A model generated the notes under the pieces. The model did no database searches. It was not told the origin of the DNA and was given only the letters and a program-made list of their open reading frames with translations. Made by a program: the position numbers and the translations under genes. DNA of 64,000 nucleotides, taken from NCBI GenBank assembly GCA_034440575.1, contig JAOTOL010001554.1:287001-351000 (forward strand), read 5' to 3'. Positions 22,206 to 33,547 of the stretch are shown piece after piece; the stretch's first letter is position 1; the number at the start of each line of letters is the position of its first letter. This stretch comes from Imbricaverruca yamaguchii. Its lineage: Eukaryota > Arthropoda > Thecostraca > Neoverrucidae.

Positions 22206-22219
22206 CCCCAGACACGAGG
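22206..22219 (+). repeat. Right 14-bp target-site duplication of the SINE
   Basis: Exact copy of 22010-22023 directly after the A-rich tail. Confidence 0.9.
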
Positions 22220-22438
22220 CTTAAGTATTAATGGGGGAGGGGTGCTCGATAGGCTCATGGGATTTTCGCCCCAGTAGAACTGCGCTTGACAAACTCCTGG
22301 CCTGCAGGTTTGCAGAGGAACAATCTGCTGTGCATACCGACGCAACAGTTTTTTCTTTCGTTCTCGCAATTTTGCAGATACCGACATTGTGTACCATCAT
22401 GGGTTTTGCATTGCATACATTCGATGGGCATGCGCCCC

Positions 22439-22471
22439 TTCCAATAATGCAAAGGGATTGCATTATTGGAA
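22439..22471. repeat. Perfect 14-bp inverted repeat with 5-base loop
   Basis: Arms 22439-22452 and 22458-22471 are exact reverse complements around AGGGA. Confidence 0.8.
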
Positions 22472-22599
22472 TAATGGAAAGGGACCCAATAGATGCGCCC
22501 CCAATACATTCGGGCTCGTCCATTGTGTCCATGTCATGCCTCGGCTCTCCAAATAATTTCCAGTTTCAGAAAATAATGCTCCTGACGCATACGTATATG

Positions 22600-22965
22600 C
22601 ATACCTAGACGGACTGTATATATCGCCGTTGGAGTACTTTGGAGTGCGTATGTTTACACAAGGATCGAATTATATGTATATCGACCCGCGCGTATTTCAC
22701 GCCTACGTATATTTACAGGCATCGCCTTTTGTGTAAATGAACACATGTGTAGTTCACGTCCGCGTAGATATACACCAGCGCCACCGCCTGTGTATATCGA
22801 CGCATGCGTAAATTTACGTAGGCGAGCGGCTCTGTGTAAATAACGAGATCTGCGTCAATATACACTGGAATCGCCTCCTGTGTAAATCGACGTCCGCGTA
22901 GGTCTACGCAAAGGAACAGCTAAGTGTATATCGACGAGCGCGTCGATTTACACGCGTCCCTCTTA
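22600..22965. repeat. Degenerate palindrome-rich array (TGTGTAAATCGACG motif)
   Basis: Variants of TGTGTAAATCGACG, CGCGTA and ATTTACGC alternate on both strands through the block, for example at 22731, 22790, 22833, 22879 and 22923. Spacing is irregular at about 44-60 bases. Many segments are near-palindromes. No coding sequence was seen. Confidence 0.65.
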
Positions 22966-25900
22966 TTTTCCAAACGTCCGCTTCAACGTGAAGATGTGCT
23001 CCTATGGGCTACGTGCTATGTCGGTGTGTGCGGCAGCGGTAGGCACGCACTTCTACCATACCACTGTAGTTCAGATATATCATCTACATTTGTACAAACT
23101 CGGCGCGTTTCTTGTGCTGTTATATGCGAGAAACAAAGTGTTTGTGAAGATCACCTGCTCCCTAAATATCACACCGCGCCAAGATCTCTAGTTCTATCCA
23201 AGGCACTAAGTAGCCGCAGAACTAGCTGAGCCTGTTAGGCTGATTTTCCTAAAGCATCCTATGGAAGAGATGTGAGGAAGACGACGGAATTGAAGAGGCA
23301 TAGTAGCACGAGAACAACCAGGGACACGATTGGTGGGAGGATGCTGAGTAAGCCGTAGTGTGTTACAAGTCTCCAAACTTGATGGGGGTTTAAAATTGTC
23401 CTAGGTTCGTTCAGTTTCCGCGATTTTTTCCACACTCGACACAAGCAGTTATATTGTGACATTGAAGCAAAGTGGTCTGCGGCAATACACACTTAAATTG
23501 AATCGACTAGACTCCACCTTGCAAAATATCACACCATATAACATTCCATATAAACACGCAGCGCGACATCAGTGAGTGATACTCCCCGGTTTCAACATTT
23601 CTGGTAACGACTTCGCATGTTGCTGATGCTTTTGAGCTGGTGCTCGCCCATATATCAACAAAGATGCAATGCTCAATGTCCCAAATTTACATTGCGCTCA
23701 AGGCTTGGCCGATGCTCGAGCGCAACAGCTTAGCACATTTCTGTTGATAATGCGCAACTCTAAAAAAACCTATATATAGTTAGACTGTATGAGAACCGTT
23801 GCTACGCTGTATGAAAGCATCAAAACCATTGCTAAGAAAACAAACCACCCGACGTAGATTGGCGATGGGCTCGACCCCACAACCTCACAGTAAGGAGACT
23901 GACACACTACCACAACGCTACTCGCCCAGATGGCATCCTGGGCAGGCGCGCGTAGGCACCGAAGCATTGGCATCGGGCAACACCACCCTGCTGCTCGGGA
24001 ACAACACACCAAACACTTGCAATGTGCCGCATCTTAGTTTATTCACTCGGACTGTGGATATCAATGGTGACATTTACCCCCCCAAAAAAAAAAAACGCAT
24101 TGTCGATACTTCTCGCGCACGCTCTACACGATGCACACCAGCCCCCATGGCACTCACGTGTCGCTCCCCTGCCACTGCGCGCCATGGACACGATTCAGCA
24201 CACAGGGCGGCAGACAGTGGGGGTCATCGACGCACCCCCCATACTGTAGTTGCACCAGTGCACCACCGCAGAGCCACATCAATCGACTATAATATAATTG
24301 CAAAAATAACCGCCGTTACCCCACCGAGCGGCGGAGCCGTGGCCGCTATGTGGCCGACCGGCTTTCTCGGCAATAAATCAGAGCGAGCCGCGTGGACTGG
24401 GGGCGTCCGACTCGCAGCGGCGAACCGCCGCGCGACACTGGCCATCGCTCGAGGCGCGCGCGCTCAGGTCACGTCCCGGTCACGCTACTCCACTGGCAGT
24501 CGGACTCCAACTGGACCGCCGCAGCTGCGGTCTGATCGCGGTTAGCCGCTGTTTCTGAGGTCCTGTGTGGCAGTGGCTAAATTAGTTGTTCTGAGTCAAA
24601 GGATCAGAATTGACCGGGCTATTTTGGACCTGGGACCCAGGTTGGATCTAGACACTAGGTGGACCGGTAGACTGGGTCGGAGATCAGGCCGGTGCCCAGG
24701 AGACGTTGGATCGGACTCAACAGTCAGACCGCCGGACAATACACCTGACCAGATCGGAAGCAAGCCTCAGATGGGCAAGAGCATGGAGCAGGTCTGAACT
24801 TGGACAGGGGATAAAGCGTTATTTCACACCACAAGATCAGCACAACGGGGAAAGTCTGCCGCCAGGTCTGACACTTCAGACAAGGCCGAGTCGAACCGCA
24901 TCTGAGAGCCGGGACCGCTGTCGATAACTCCAGCCGACGCAGAGATCACAGGACCTTGAGCCACACTGCCAGACAGTGAAACCGACCACCAAGACTCGCG
25001 CAAGATTTCCGACCAAATCACCAGACCCAAGACATGACCTCGACATCAGCTACTTGACACTGATAAACGGCCGCCGCATGTGCCCGGTGGAGCTCACTCA
25101 GAGCTCACCAACCGTCAGTGCTCCAGGATACAGAGCGTCAGCTCCCGGAGCGCGCCCGGTCGGGCCGACCGAGCCGGATGTCGAAGTGTTTTGGTGCCGT
25201 GAACGCCACACCAGCTGCACGCCAATACAACATAAGCAGGATACCGTGAGTGTGCATCCATACATATCCACGTGATTAATTCACTGAACCATCAGAACAC
25301 CACCAGCCAGCTTAATCTATACCCAGTCGGAGCGCAGAACGCGTGGTAGTAACACCCGGAAGCGGAGCCGAAAGAATTGCACGACGGCTTGAGTTTGAAG
25401 AACATTGTGCTTCCTACAGCGCACTCGACTGTTGATGCTTGTAGCGTCGGAAACTTTCACGCCGGTTTATCGCGGATGGTCTTGGTATCCTACCAAACGT
25501 TGCATTCGAGTCCACGATTTTGTTAGCAGTTGGAGTGCCCCACCAAATGAGCCATCATCCCAGCTTGAGCTCGGCAAGCCTGGTGACATGAATACACACT
25601 CTCCCGAAATAGTCGAGGCCACATCACCGATATAAATCACTCACGCATTCGCGTGCTATCTATAAATGGGAGCCAGCTACACAACCGCTGGTTTCCCGTT
25701 CCTCAGTCAGCTGGAGAGACAGCGATGGACCGAGGGACCAGTTACGGAACACCGCCCAAGCAGAGCCGACACAACCGTCATCAAACGGCAGTCTCAACAC
25801 TACGATTTGCGATAGGGTTGGTAGATGGCAGCCATCATTCCCATTATCCGCCGGCGACTGCGGGCCACCAGCTTGGCCACAAACTTCAGGTGCCGTGCAA

Positions 25901-26689
25901 GCAGCTCGTCACCACCAGCCTCCCGTGTCGTCTGCAGTGCCGGAAGGGGGGGCGTCAGTGTTCGGCAGAATCGACGCCAGTCACTCAACTGCCCCCCGCC
26001 CCCAATGGCGACCGACACTAGTCCCACTTTTCCCAGTCGTTGCCGACGCTGCTGCTCGTATTGGTGTCGCCGTCCATGTCCTCCTTGACCCAGTCGTCAT
26101 CGTTGCTGGACGCTGAAGCAAACGGCGGTCTCAGGCGAACACGTGGCACAGCAGCATTCAAAGATACTGCGGTCAAAAGTCAGGGGGAGAAGTCCGCATA
26201 GTACGAATATGTGCCTCAATATCTGCACCAGCCGAAATATCCTATCCCCGTGGTGTCGCCAGTAGCTGCTCATGCCTTTTAAATACAGCTTCGAAACAAT
26301 CCATACATAGCAGGGATGTCACCATAATCCACAGAACAATATAGGCATACGGCACACAACAGTGTCCGAAAACTGGAGCCAATAAGAAGACAGAACATGT
26401 CATCGGACGCCATTTGAGTGCGTTGTTTTGAAGTGCTGGCCGTGCACATTCGTCCATGTCATGCTTTGGACCTGCTAATGCTGGACAAGACCTGGACTGG
26501 CCGTCAGAAGACGGCCAGACTTGGACTGGCCCAGCAAGACGATATGCAAGACACTAAAGGACTGACCCGAGCGGACATGGAGCCAAGATGGACAGTGGCA
26601 TGAAATAGGCCAGACAAGCTAGTCAGCTAGACAGTACCGGAGAGCGGTCTGGCTGGCGGACGGGACAGCCGACTTGTCTGCAGACACCC
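22966..26689. other. No confirmed gene; GC-rich stretches
   Basis: No exon could be assigned. GC-rich DNA runs from about 24170 to 24530 and 25060 to 25180. A 13-base stretch at 25190-25202 (TTGGTGCCGTGAA) resembles primer binding sites of some LTR retrotransposons, but no LTR, gag or pol was found. On the minus strand, 25830-25950 reads as a plausible exon (REAGGDELLARHLKF) after an AG acceptor-like site, without a good donor. Confidence 0.35.
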
Positions 26690-26995
26690 ACCCAGGAGTG
26701 GAGGGATCAGCCGACATACGCCCGGGAGTGGAGGGGTCAGCCGACATACGCCCAGGAGTGAAGGGGGTCAGCTGACATACGCCTAGGAGTGGAGGGGGTC
26801 AGCCGACATACGCCCAGGAGTGGAGGGGGTCAGCCGACATACGTCCGGGAGTGGAGGGGGTCAGCTGACATACGCCCAGGAGTGGAGGGGGTCAGCCGAC
26901 ATACGTCCGGGAGTGGAGGGGGTCAGCCGACATACGTCCGGGAGTGGAGGGGGTCAGCCGACACCCACCCAGGAGTGGAGGGGGTCAGCCAATCA
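26690..26995 (+). repeat. 30-31-bp minisatellite, array 1 (about 10 units)
   Basis: The unit is built from 'gtcagccgacatacgcc' and 'caggagtggaggg', with single-base changes (cccagg/cccggg, ctgac/ccgac). The same unit forms array 2 at 28350-28600. The frames across it are repeat artefacts. Confidence 0.95.
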
Positions 26996-28345
26996 CGTCT
27001 CATTCTGAATAACACAGATATGAGGGATTAGGTTTTCGTATGTCTTCAGAATTCTGTCGAAATGACGCTTTAGAAGGAGTGACTGGAATATACCACGATT
27101 CTTCTTTATAATTCCGGGAAATACTGGCAATACACCAAAAAATTTCCATTACGAAACCTCTCGTATTGCTGCCATATATTGCCACCATCGTTGGAACTCG
27201 AAATATACACAATGACGTCAAATGCTCGCATATCGGACCCGAGGTCCGTTCTCCAGCCGCATCTCAATCGGAGACTACCGGAGAACGTAATTCTGGACAT
27301 CTCAGACCGTTTTCAGTAATTCTGTTAATTTCATGAAATAGAGCATTCAATTTCGAATTGAAATGCGTAAAATAGCACCAGCTAGCGAACTTCATTGATG
27401 GCAGAAGACATATTTTTTGGAGCCATGTAAATGCTTAAAAAATGCAAAAACCTTGGGTTACTTTGGTATGAATTCCACCTCAATTCGCAAAACTACAGTA
27501 ACCCATCAAGAGAAAAGCATCTGAATAGTAATTTTATCACTTCAGCAACTGCAGTAACTGTGCATGTACGGAGTTTAAACTTTGTCCGGGCCATTTATGG
27601 TCACATTTAGACGTAATTTTAAATAGTTACGAAAATCTGTCATTTCATCATTTGACCACCCTTGGATACGTCGCCGTTAGCAAAGGACAATATCCGTACT
27701 AGAGTAGGAAAATTAACAAATTATTGGGACGGTCTCGCCCGATTCATGTTTTGATCTATGATAAAGACAACGTAATTTCATGATTAGGAACATATATCTT
27801 CAGTGTATTGATTCCCATATAACTGAAGAAAAAAGGTAACACCGTATTGACGTACGAAATCCTATTAAAGGCGACAGGAATTGGGGGTCAAGCAGCGGTC
27901 TTGAAATTGTGTAAATATTGCAGTCATGTTTACACAGGGATCACGCTTTGACCGCGCGTATCGCCTCACAGTTTTGTCCCCTTCCCTTTGTGCGAAGATC
28001 TTTGTACCGATTGGTTGTGTATACTCGGGTTGGGGCAAAGTTTTGAGAGCTTTCCGGAGAAAAACCTAATAAGTGCGAGTGAACTAAGTGGGCGTGATTG
28101 AAGTGACTTAAGGTCCAGTAAAGGGGTGTAAGTATGCTGGTAAGTAAGCGGCTTGTATGCTTTTTATCAATCATCTTTTTTGGGCTCAGACACCAGTAGG
28201 TTTCTGCTTTTTTTAGGGGGTGGGGGTCCGAGGCCAATTTTTTTTTATTCTCCGACTCCATGGGCAGGAATATCTTCTTTTTCTTGGAGGGCTCCGATAC
28301 ACATTTTTTATTCTCAGACTACAGGTCAGCGAACCACTTTTCCCA
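26996..28345. other. No gene seen between the two minisatellite arrays
   Basis: A/T-rich unique DNA. No exon of the BSDC1 gene was recognised here, although its 3' end should lie at or below this region. Confidence 0.45.
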
Positions 28346-28349
28346 CGCT

Positions 28350-28605
28350 GGCCGACATACGCCCAGGAGTGGAGGGGGTCAGCCGACATACGCCCGGGAG
28401 TGGAGGGGGTCAGCCGACATACGCCCGGGAGTGGAGGGGGTCAGCCGACATACGCCCAGGAGTGGAGGGGGTCAGCCGACATACGCCCAGGAGTGGAGTG
28501 GGTCAGCCGACATACGCCCAGGAGTGGAGGGGGTCAGCCGACATACGCCCGGGAGTGGAGTGGGTCAGCCGACACCCGCCCAGGAGGGGAGGCACATCAG
28601 CACAT
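28350..28605 (+). repeat. 30-31-bp minisatellite, array 2 (about 8 units)
   Basis: Same unit as array 1. Decayed units continue at intervals to about 28876, up to the donor site of BSDC1 exon 7. On the minus strand the unit (CTCCTGGGCG then TGTCGGC) aligns with the first intron bases after that donor (ATCCTGGGCGGGTGTCGGC). Confidence 0.95.
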
Positions 28606-28888
28606 CAGACTGGTCGGCCAACATCAACTCAGGACGGAAAGTGGTCAGCACAAACGATACCCGCCCAGGAGTGGAGTGGGAGGGGGATGGTCAGCACAGA
28701 CGACTGGTCGGCCGACACCCGCCCACGAGGTTGGTTGGTTAGTCATTTGGGCTTATGGGCGCATCGACTGCTTCGGTCATACAGCGGTCATACAGCGCCC
28801 ACCGCCCAGGAGGGGGTGGTGGGTCAGCACATCTGACTGGTCGGCCGACACCCGCCCAGGATGGGATGGGTCAGGACAGCAGGCTCAC

Positions 28889-29023
28889 CCTGAGCCGGCG
28901 AGTGGGACTCGGGCCTCTCGTCGCCGGAGCCGCTCTGCGACCGCTGCTGCACCTCGCGGTCGTACTCGTCCAGCAGCTTGTCGGCCTGCGCGTCCGTCAA
29001 CTCCACATGGTGGCTGAAGTCCT
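28889..29023 (-). CDS. BSDC1: BSDC1-like gene, exon 7 (last one found)
   Basis: The exon is 135 bp. It starts after GTGTGCGGCAG (acceptor) with AG, which completes the split codon G|AG from exon 6, and ends CAGG before the donor GTGAGC. It encodes EDFSHHVELTDAQADKLLDE followed by a charged, glutamine-rich helix (YDREVQQR) and a Ser/Glu-rich tail (SGSGDERPESHSPAQ). It follows the WEEE segment of exon 6, which fits the acidic linker after the BSD domain in BSDC1 proteins. The exon ends in phase 1 and has no stop, so at least one more exon must follow toward lower coordinates. The acidic, Trp-rich C-terminus expected in this family was not found. Confidence 0.85.
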
Positions 29024-29029
29024 CTGCCG

Positions 29030-29135
29030 CACACGTCACGTCACACGACACACATCACGTCACATGTCAGACTGTCACGACAGGTCGGCAGTCTGACTGC
29101 TCTGACGGCAGTCGGCAGTCTGACTGACTGCTCAA
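29030..29135. repeat. Short CAGTC/GTCAGAC-rich direct repeats upstream of exon 7
   Basis: 'cggcagtctgact' occurs at about 29088 and 29110 with several shorter GTCACGTCACA and GTCAGAC variants around them. It lies in intron 6 directly upstream of the exon 7 acceptor (minus-strand sense). Confidence 0.6.
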
Positions 29136-31960
29136 CAGCATGAGGGCCCCACCAGCTACATTCAGGCTACAATCACGTGCCAATGAACATAGAACATGAC
29201 GGATGTGGGTGAATGAGGCTGGAGACAGATGGGAACCCGACAATGAACGGATGGGGAAGGTGGAGGGGGCGGATACCTTCAGTCTTTGGACGAGCATAAC
29301 ATTAACTTTACGGGTATCGCATGAAAAAGACCTCAAAATGGTTCTTGTCTACTCGCACCCGCACCCGCACCCACACACACTTTAGGACAGTTCCTATGCT
29401 CTTGATAAGACATATTGAGACATGCATTGTCACATACCCCTGTCGACCTTGCACATTATTAATTAAACGTCAACTTTATATTCATTTCGGATCAATGCAG
29501 CTTGATTACAAACCACTAGTTTCTTTTCAGCACTCCTTGGTTTTGAATCCCACTAGCGTCTCCAGATATATCTGCAACCACACGAACGTTACACAACCAG
29601 TAGCCGTTGATGCGCCCATAAGCCCAAATAATCAAATAGATCTGCATCCCCATTCCCCTTAGGACGGTGCCTGCCAACAGAAGCTCTACCGGGCAACAGG
29701 CGGCACGGTGCCGACAAGCTGGACGGCCGCGGCTGAGCCGCCACCGACTACCAGCGAGAGAGCGGAGACACAAACATCGGACACGCATCCGTCGGCCATT
29801 GCAAACCACAAACAGCATCATCGCATGCAATGGCAAATCCGAAGAAAAGACGGCAGTCGTGCAAACAAAACAAGGTGTTTTTCTCTAGGTGGCCGAGTAC
29901 ACCAGCAGGAGAAACGTTCAGACTGATGCGTGTATGGCCGTGAATTTGTAATACGAGAGGAAACATGCGACACCAGCACAACAATGCCAACAAAAGACTA
30001 CATGTAGATTAAAAAGCGAAGTTAGTTATTAGGGCTTTAGGGCGTACATTAATGAGCGAAGAACTTCCACCTCAACAGCACGCCGACACAGGAAGAAGAG
30101 CTAACTATGATCAATAAAATAAAGCAGCCAATTCACCAAGCGACGATGGTGTACTTATTTCATTACAATGGCATTCTCTCATTTCCACTGCATTTATTGA
30201 GATTGCAGAAGTACCATGAAACTGTTCGGTGCTAGACTTGCTGTAATGGGGTGGATCTGTTGGTTCCACCTGTGCACTTAACATGGAAGTGGTCTCTTAA
30301 CTCAGACTGGCACATCAGAGCGATGTTACACATCGGATCTAGCTTGCTCGGGTTTTGGTACAGAAAGAGCTCCAGCGAAAGTATTTTCACCCAAGCCGGA
30401 AATTAATGGAACGTTTTGTGCAAAACCGCAGTACAATGCAATTCAAACATTGTCGATCCTTAGTTAATACCCAGCTAGACCTCGCAATCATTTTTAGCAC
30501 TTCTTTTAGACAAGAAACACATGCTACCCGGCCACTTGCACGGGGCAGCTAAATTACAATGAGATGACTTGATGTAACCAGTGTAGTGAAGCTCATTTTT
30601 TAAAAGAACATTTGGAAGGGCATGAGATCAAGGCGACAAAATCGGCTATGACGTCGAAGGAAGTCGACAATACGACAGGAACAAAATGACGCAATTGGTG
30701 ATTTTTTTGTCTGCAAAACGGTGACATCAAGAGGGAGTGTGGCCAAACTAGCATGCACTACTGGAGCTGAATGCAGCAACATTTCATGTCAATTCGAGAT
30801 CAGAACTGTGTTCCAGGAGGCTATACAAGCTTCAGTTAGGTACTGGTCACCACTTCAAATCTGAAATAGGGCAATGAATGAAAAAGCAAGAGCCTGGAGA
30901 TCTGTAGGAATGACCAATCATAAATGCAATGTCAGACTTGATTGCAACAAGTTTTGTCATAATACCAGTGGTTGGTACGTGGTAATGGCATCAAATTGCT
31001 CCGGTATGTTGCCAGTACCTTCACTTGTATCCTCCGATTTATTAAAGAAACGTGGAACCCACAGCAACTCAGCTGACCAGAAATGAGACAAACAGGCGAA
31101 ATTATACGATTAAAGCGATAATGAGGGATAACTTACTTTTGTCCTCAGAGCCTGCGTAAGACATGAAAGGAAAATATTATCACTTTATTGATTTCACACA
31201 GGGAAGCGTACGCATGGGTTTGCACCCCAGAAGAGCAAATGGAAGACACACCAAAGGAAAAGCTCACAGCACAGTCCGTATTCGTCAAATAATACCTGCG
31301 AGACACAAGGAATTTAAGCACATCAATGTATCCCCCGGCCAGCAATGCGACGTCTGCCAGTGGCTATAGATTCATTCCAATGCAGTACAGACTGACAACA
31401 TTGTTCATATTCAGGAAAGTCAGGCCACAAAAGAAACATTTACGTTTTCTAAATGAAAGCAAAGAGAAAGCACATGAGATGTTAACAACATTCACAATGT
31501 TGTCCTCGGGGAAGTGTGTTAGGCGAAAAACAGCGATCCGACCAGCTGGCTCTCCGGCCTTCGTCAGCTGCCTTGTACTTAGAAAGGCAAGGCTGGGATA
31601 TTTCTGCTGATTTTTAACAGTAGCACACCAGCTCAACAGCACATTTCGGAGTCCTTCGGATCTGGTGCTGTTTGAGCCCAGATGTTTGGATCAGATGCAA
31701 GCCATTACGAACAGCGTTATTCAGGACAAGTAATCGCATGCTAGAAGTGGATAACACTCGGATCTTCTGAGCACATAAACCCCATGATCGCGGGCCATCA
31801 CTTCTACTTTACATCCCATAATCAAAGTACACGAGACAGTTAAATGTCTGCAGCACCAAATCAAGATTACCACCACATAGGCGGAGACGGACCACTCAAA
31901 TGCGGCACAGCTACATCTTCTAATGGAACGACTTCCGAAAACGTTTTAGCTGCTTCGTGT
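29136..31960. other. Intron 6 of the BSDC1 gene, main body, no other gene seen
   Basis: Intron 6 spans 29024-32951 (3928 bp), much longer than introns 2 to 5. In this part no coding exon, RNA gene or recognisable transposon was found. Confidence 0.5.
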
Positions 31961-31969
31961 CGAATCCGA

Positions 31970-32195
31970 CGGCGTCACTAAAATTAACGTACAAGACTTC
32001 CAGCGCGATCTGATGTCTATCTCCGTGTTGTAAATACAATGAACGTACAGGACTTCCAGTGCGATCTCGTGTCCATTCCGGCGGTGTGACTAAGATTAAC
32101 GTACAGAACTCCCAGTGCGATCTCGTGTCCATTCCGGCGGTGTGACTAAGATTAACGCACAGGGCTTCCAGCGCCATCTTAGTATGGCCAGCTGC
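31970..32195. repeat. 56-bp tandem repeat, about 3.5 units (intron 6)
   Basis: 'gattaacgtacag' and 'cgatctcgtgtccattccgg' recur at about 56-60-bp steps (for example 32064-32093 and 32118-32142). Units near the edges are more diverged. Confidence 0.8.
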
Positions 32196-32425
32196 TCGGA
32201 CGTTGCGATGGCCGATACTCTCGCCTGAGCATTGGGATGCTTTCAATGCCCCCGTTTACCCGCACTCGACTCAAACGCCCCTCTATGTGACATGTGGCAT
32301 TACCGTCCATCACGGTGACTCCTCGCCGCCAGTGAGGCTGTGAAGGTCAGATGACCCCCGGTGGGGTGTACTCGCCAGCGACTATGTCACTAATCGCTAA
32401 TAAATTAACATGCCACCAGGTGGGG

Positions 32426-32468
32426 TGGCGTGTTAGTTTAGCGACTCTGTCGCTAAACTAACACGCCA
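32426..32468. repeat. Perfect 20-bp inverted repeat with 3-base loop (intron 6)
   Basis: Arms 32426-32445 and 32449-32468 are exact reverse complements around TCT. An imperfect relative of the arm ('cgactatgtcactaatcgct') lies just upstream at 32379-32398. Both flanks carry CCAGGTGG-like motifs. It may be the core of a small foldback element. Confidence 0.85.
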
Positions 32469-32951
32469 GGTGGCAGTGCCATCCGCTGTGAAACGCGCAA
32501 CATCTAGCGTAGAATCCGCCAGGAGATGCCAACTATATTCACTCCTAGCATGCAATTACGAACTTAACATACCAGGCCGGATAACGGAGGTGGCATATCA
32601 TGTCGGATCTATCACCCAAAACCCGGGCTTGAATCCCACCCGTGCCAAAATAATCAGACACACAGACACAAACCAGCCGGCAGAAGCGTTGGCCGATCCG
32701 TACCTCTTATTAGGGAAAATAACAGAGCGCGGCCGGAGAAGCAGCAGGACGGAGTGCAGTGCTCCACACAACACACTCGCAGAGCACAGCAGTCCAGATA
32801 TTGCCAGCATCGTACGCAGCTACGTGCTATCGCTCGAGTCGCGTCACGTTAGTGTTGCCTGAGAAAACTGGGCGTGAGGCGCTGGCACTTTCAGACACCC
32901 GGCACGTGCCGTTGCCGGCGCCAGCATGAACGGGCGCAGCAGGTGACATAC

Positions 32952-33070
32952 CTTCCTCCCAGGCGACCTGCTTCTCGGCAGCGCCGGGAGTGCTCATCTG
33001 ATCGGCGCGTTTCCGCAGCTCCTCGCGCTGCTTCTCCCTCTCCTCCGCCAGGTGGACCCGGAATAGGTAC
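32952..33070 (-). CDS. BSDC1: BSDC1-like gene, exon 6 (end of BSD domain, charged helix)
   Basis: The exon is 119 bp. It starts after the acceptor GCCGAGCAG with G, completing AG|G (Arg) from exon 5, and ends at GAGGAAG before the strong donor GTATGT. It encodes YLFRVHLAEEREKQREEL, then RKRADQMSTPGAAEKQVAWEE. The first residues complete the BSD domain signature FW-x-RY-x-(F). The rest is a charged helix and acidic stretch, as in BSDC1 relatives. Junction phase matches both neighbours. The acceptor plus the first exon bases are repeated upstream in intron 5. Confidence 0.92.
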
Positions 33071-33270
33071 CTGCTCGGCGTCGGTACAACACCATCATAC
33101 ACCACACCGACGCCTCCCCCAGCTACACCAGCACAGATACCTGCTCGGCACCGATACCGCACAGACCCCACCAGGTATACAGAAACAGGTACCTGCTCGG
33201 CACAGGTACCATACCATCATACACCCAACGAACCCCACCAGGTACACCGGAACAGGTCCAGCACAGGTAC
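33071..33270 (-). repeat. Tandem copies of the exon 6 acceptor and exon start (intron 5)
   Basis: On the minus strand, GCCGAGCAG followed by GTACCT or GTATCT occurs at the real border (33070), and again with the pseudo-exon starting at 33140 and 33192. A more diverged copy lies near 33255. The following bases (TTCCGG...CCACCTGG in the exon, TTTCTG...TACCTGG in the copies) also correspond. Spacing is 52-70 bp. Confidence 0.85.
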
Positions 33271-33344
33271 TGCGAATCGAGCTGTATTTGATCAGAACTG
33301 AATAATGCCGGTGGCACACATGAGCAGATCTGAACAATGACCGA

Positions 33345-33535
33345 TCTCCGAAGAAGACGTGATCGACACTGACTGATGTCCAAAGCGGACATGATCGACA
33401 TGACCGATGTCCAAAGCAGACATGATTGACATGACCGATATCCAAAGCGGACGTGATCGACATGACTGATGTCCAAAGCGGACGTGACCAACACTGAGCG
33501 ATCTCCGAAGTGTACGTTACCGACACTGGCCGAAG
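33345..33535 (-). repeat. 31-32-bp minisatellite next to the exon 5 donor (intron 5)
   Basis: About six units contain 'gatgtccaaagcggac' and 'gtgatcgacatgac' variants. The outermost unit (33340-33370, 'ccgaagaagacgtgatcgac') resembles the reverse of exon 5's end ('ccagaagaggacatggctgac', 33553-33573). Confidence 0.8.
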
Positions 33536-33547
33536 AGGACGCCTCAC

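Noticed and set aside
23799..24545. 248-residue plus-strand frame
   Set aside because: Arg/Ala/Thr/Pro-rich composition, as expected of GC-rich non-coding DNA; no domain and no splice or start context.
25188..25206. Primer-binding-site-like stretch of an LTR retrotransposon
   Set aside because: No paired long terminal repeats, gag or pol could be found on either side.
28153..29017. 227- and 265-residue plus-strand frames
   Set aside because: They cross the 30-bp minisatellite and the antisense of BSDC1 exon 7; the minus-strand exon explains the conserved part.
32620..32700. tRNA-like B-box (GGGATTCAAGCCC on the minus strand)
   Set aside because: No acceptable A-box at the right distance and no cloverleaf; at most a very old SINE fragment.
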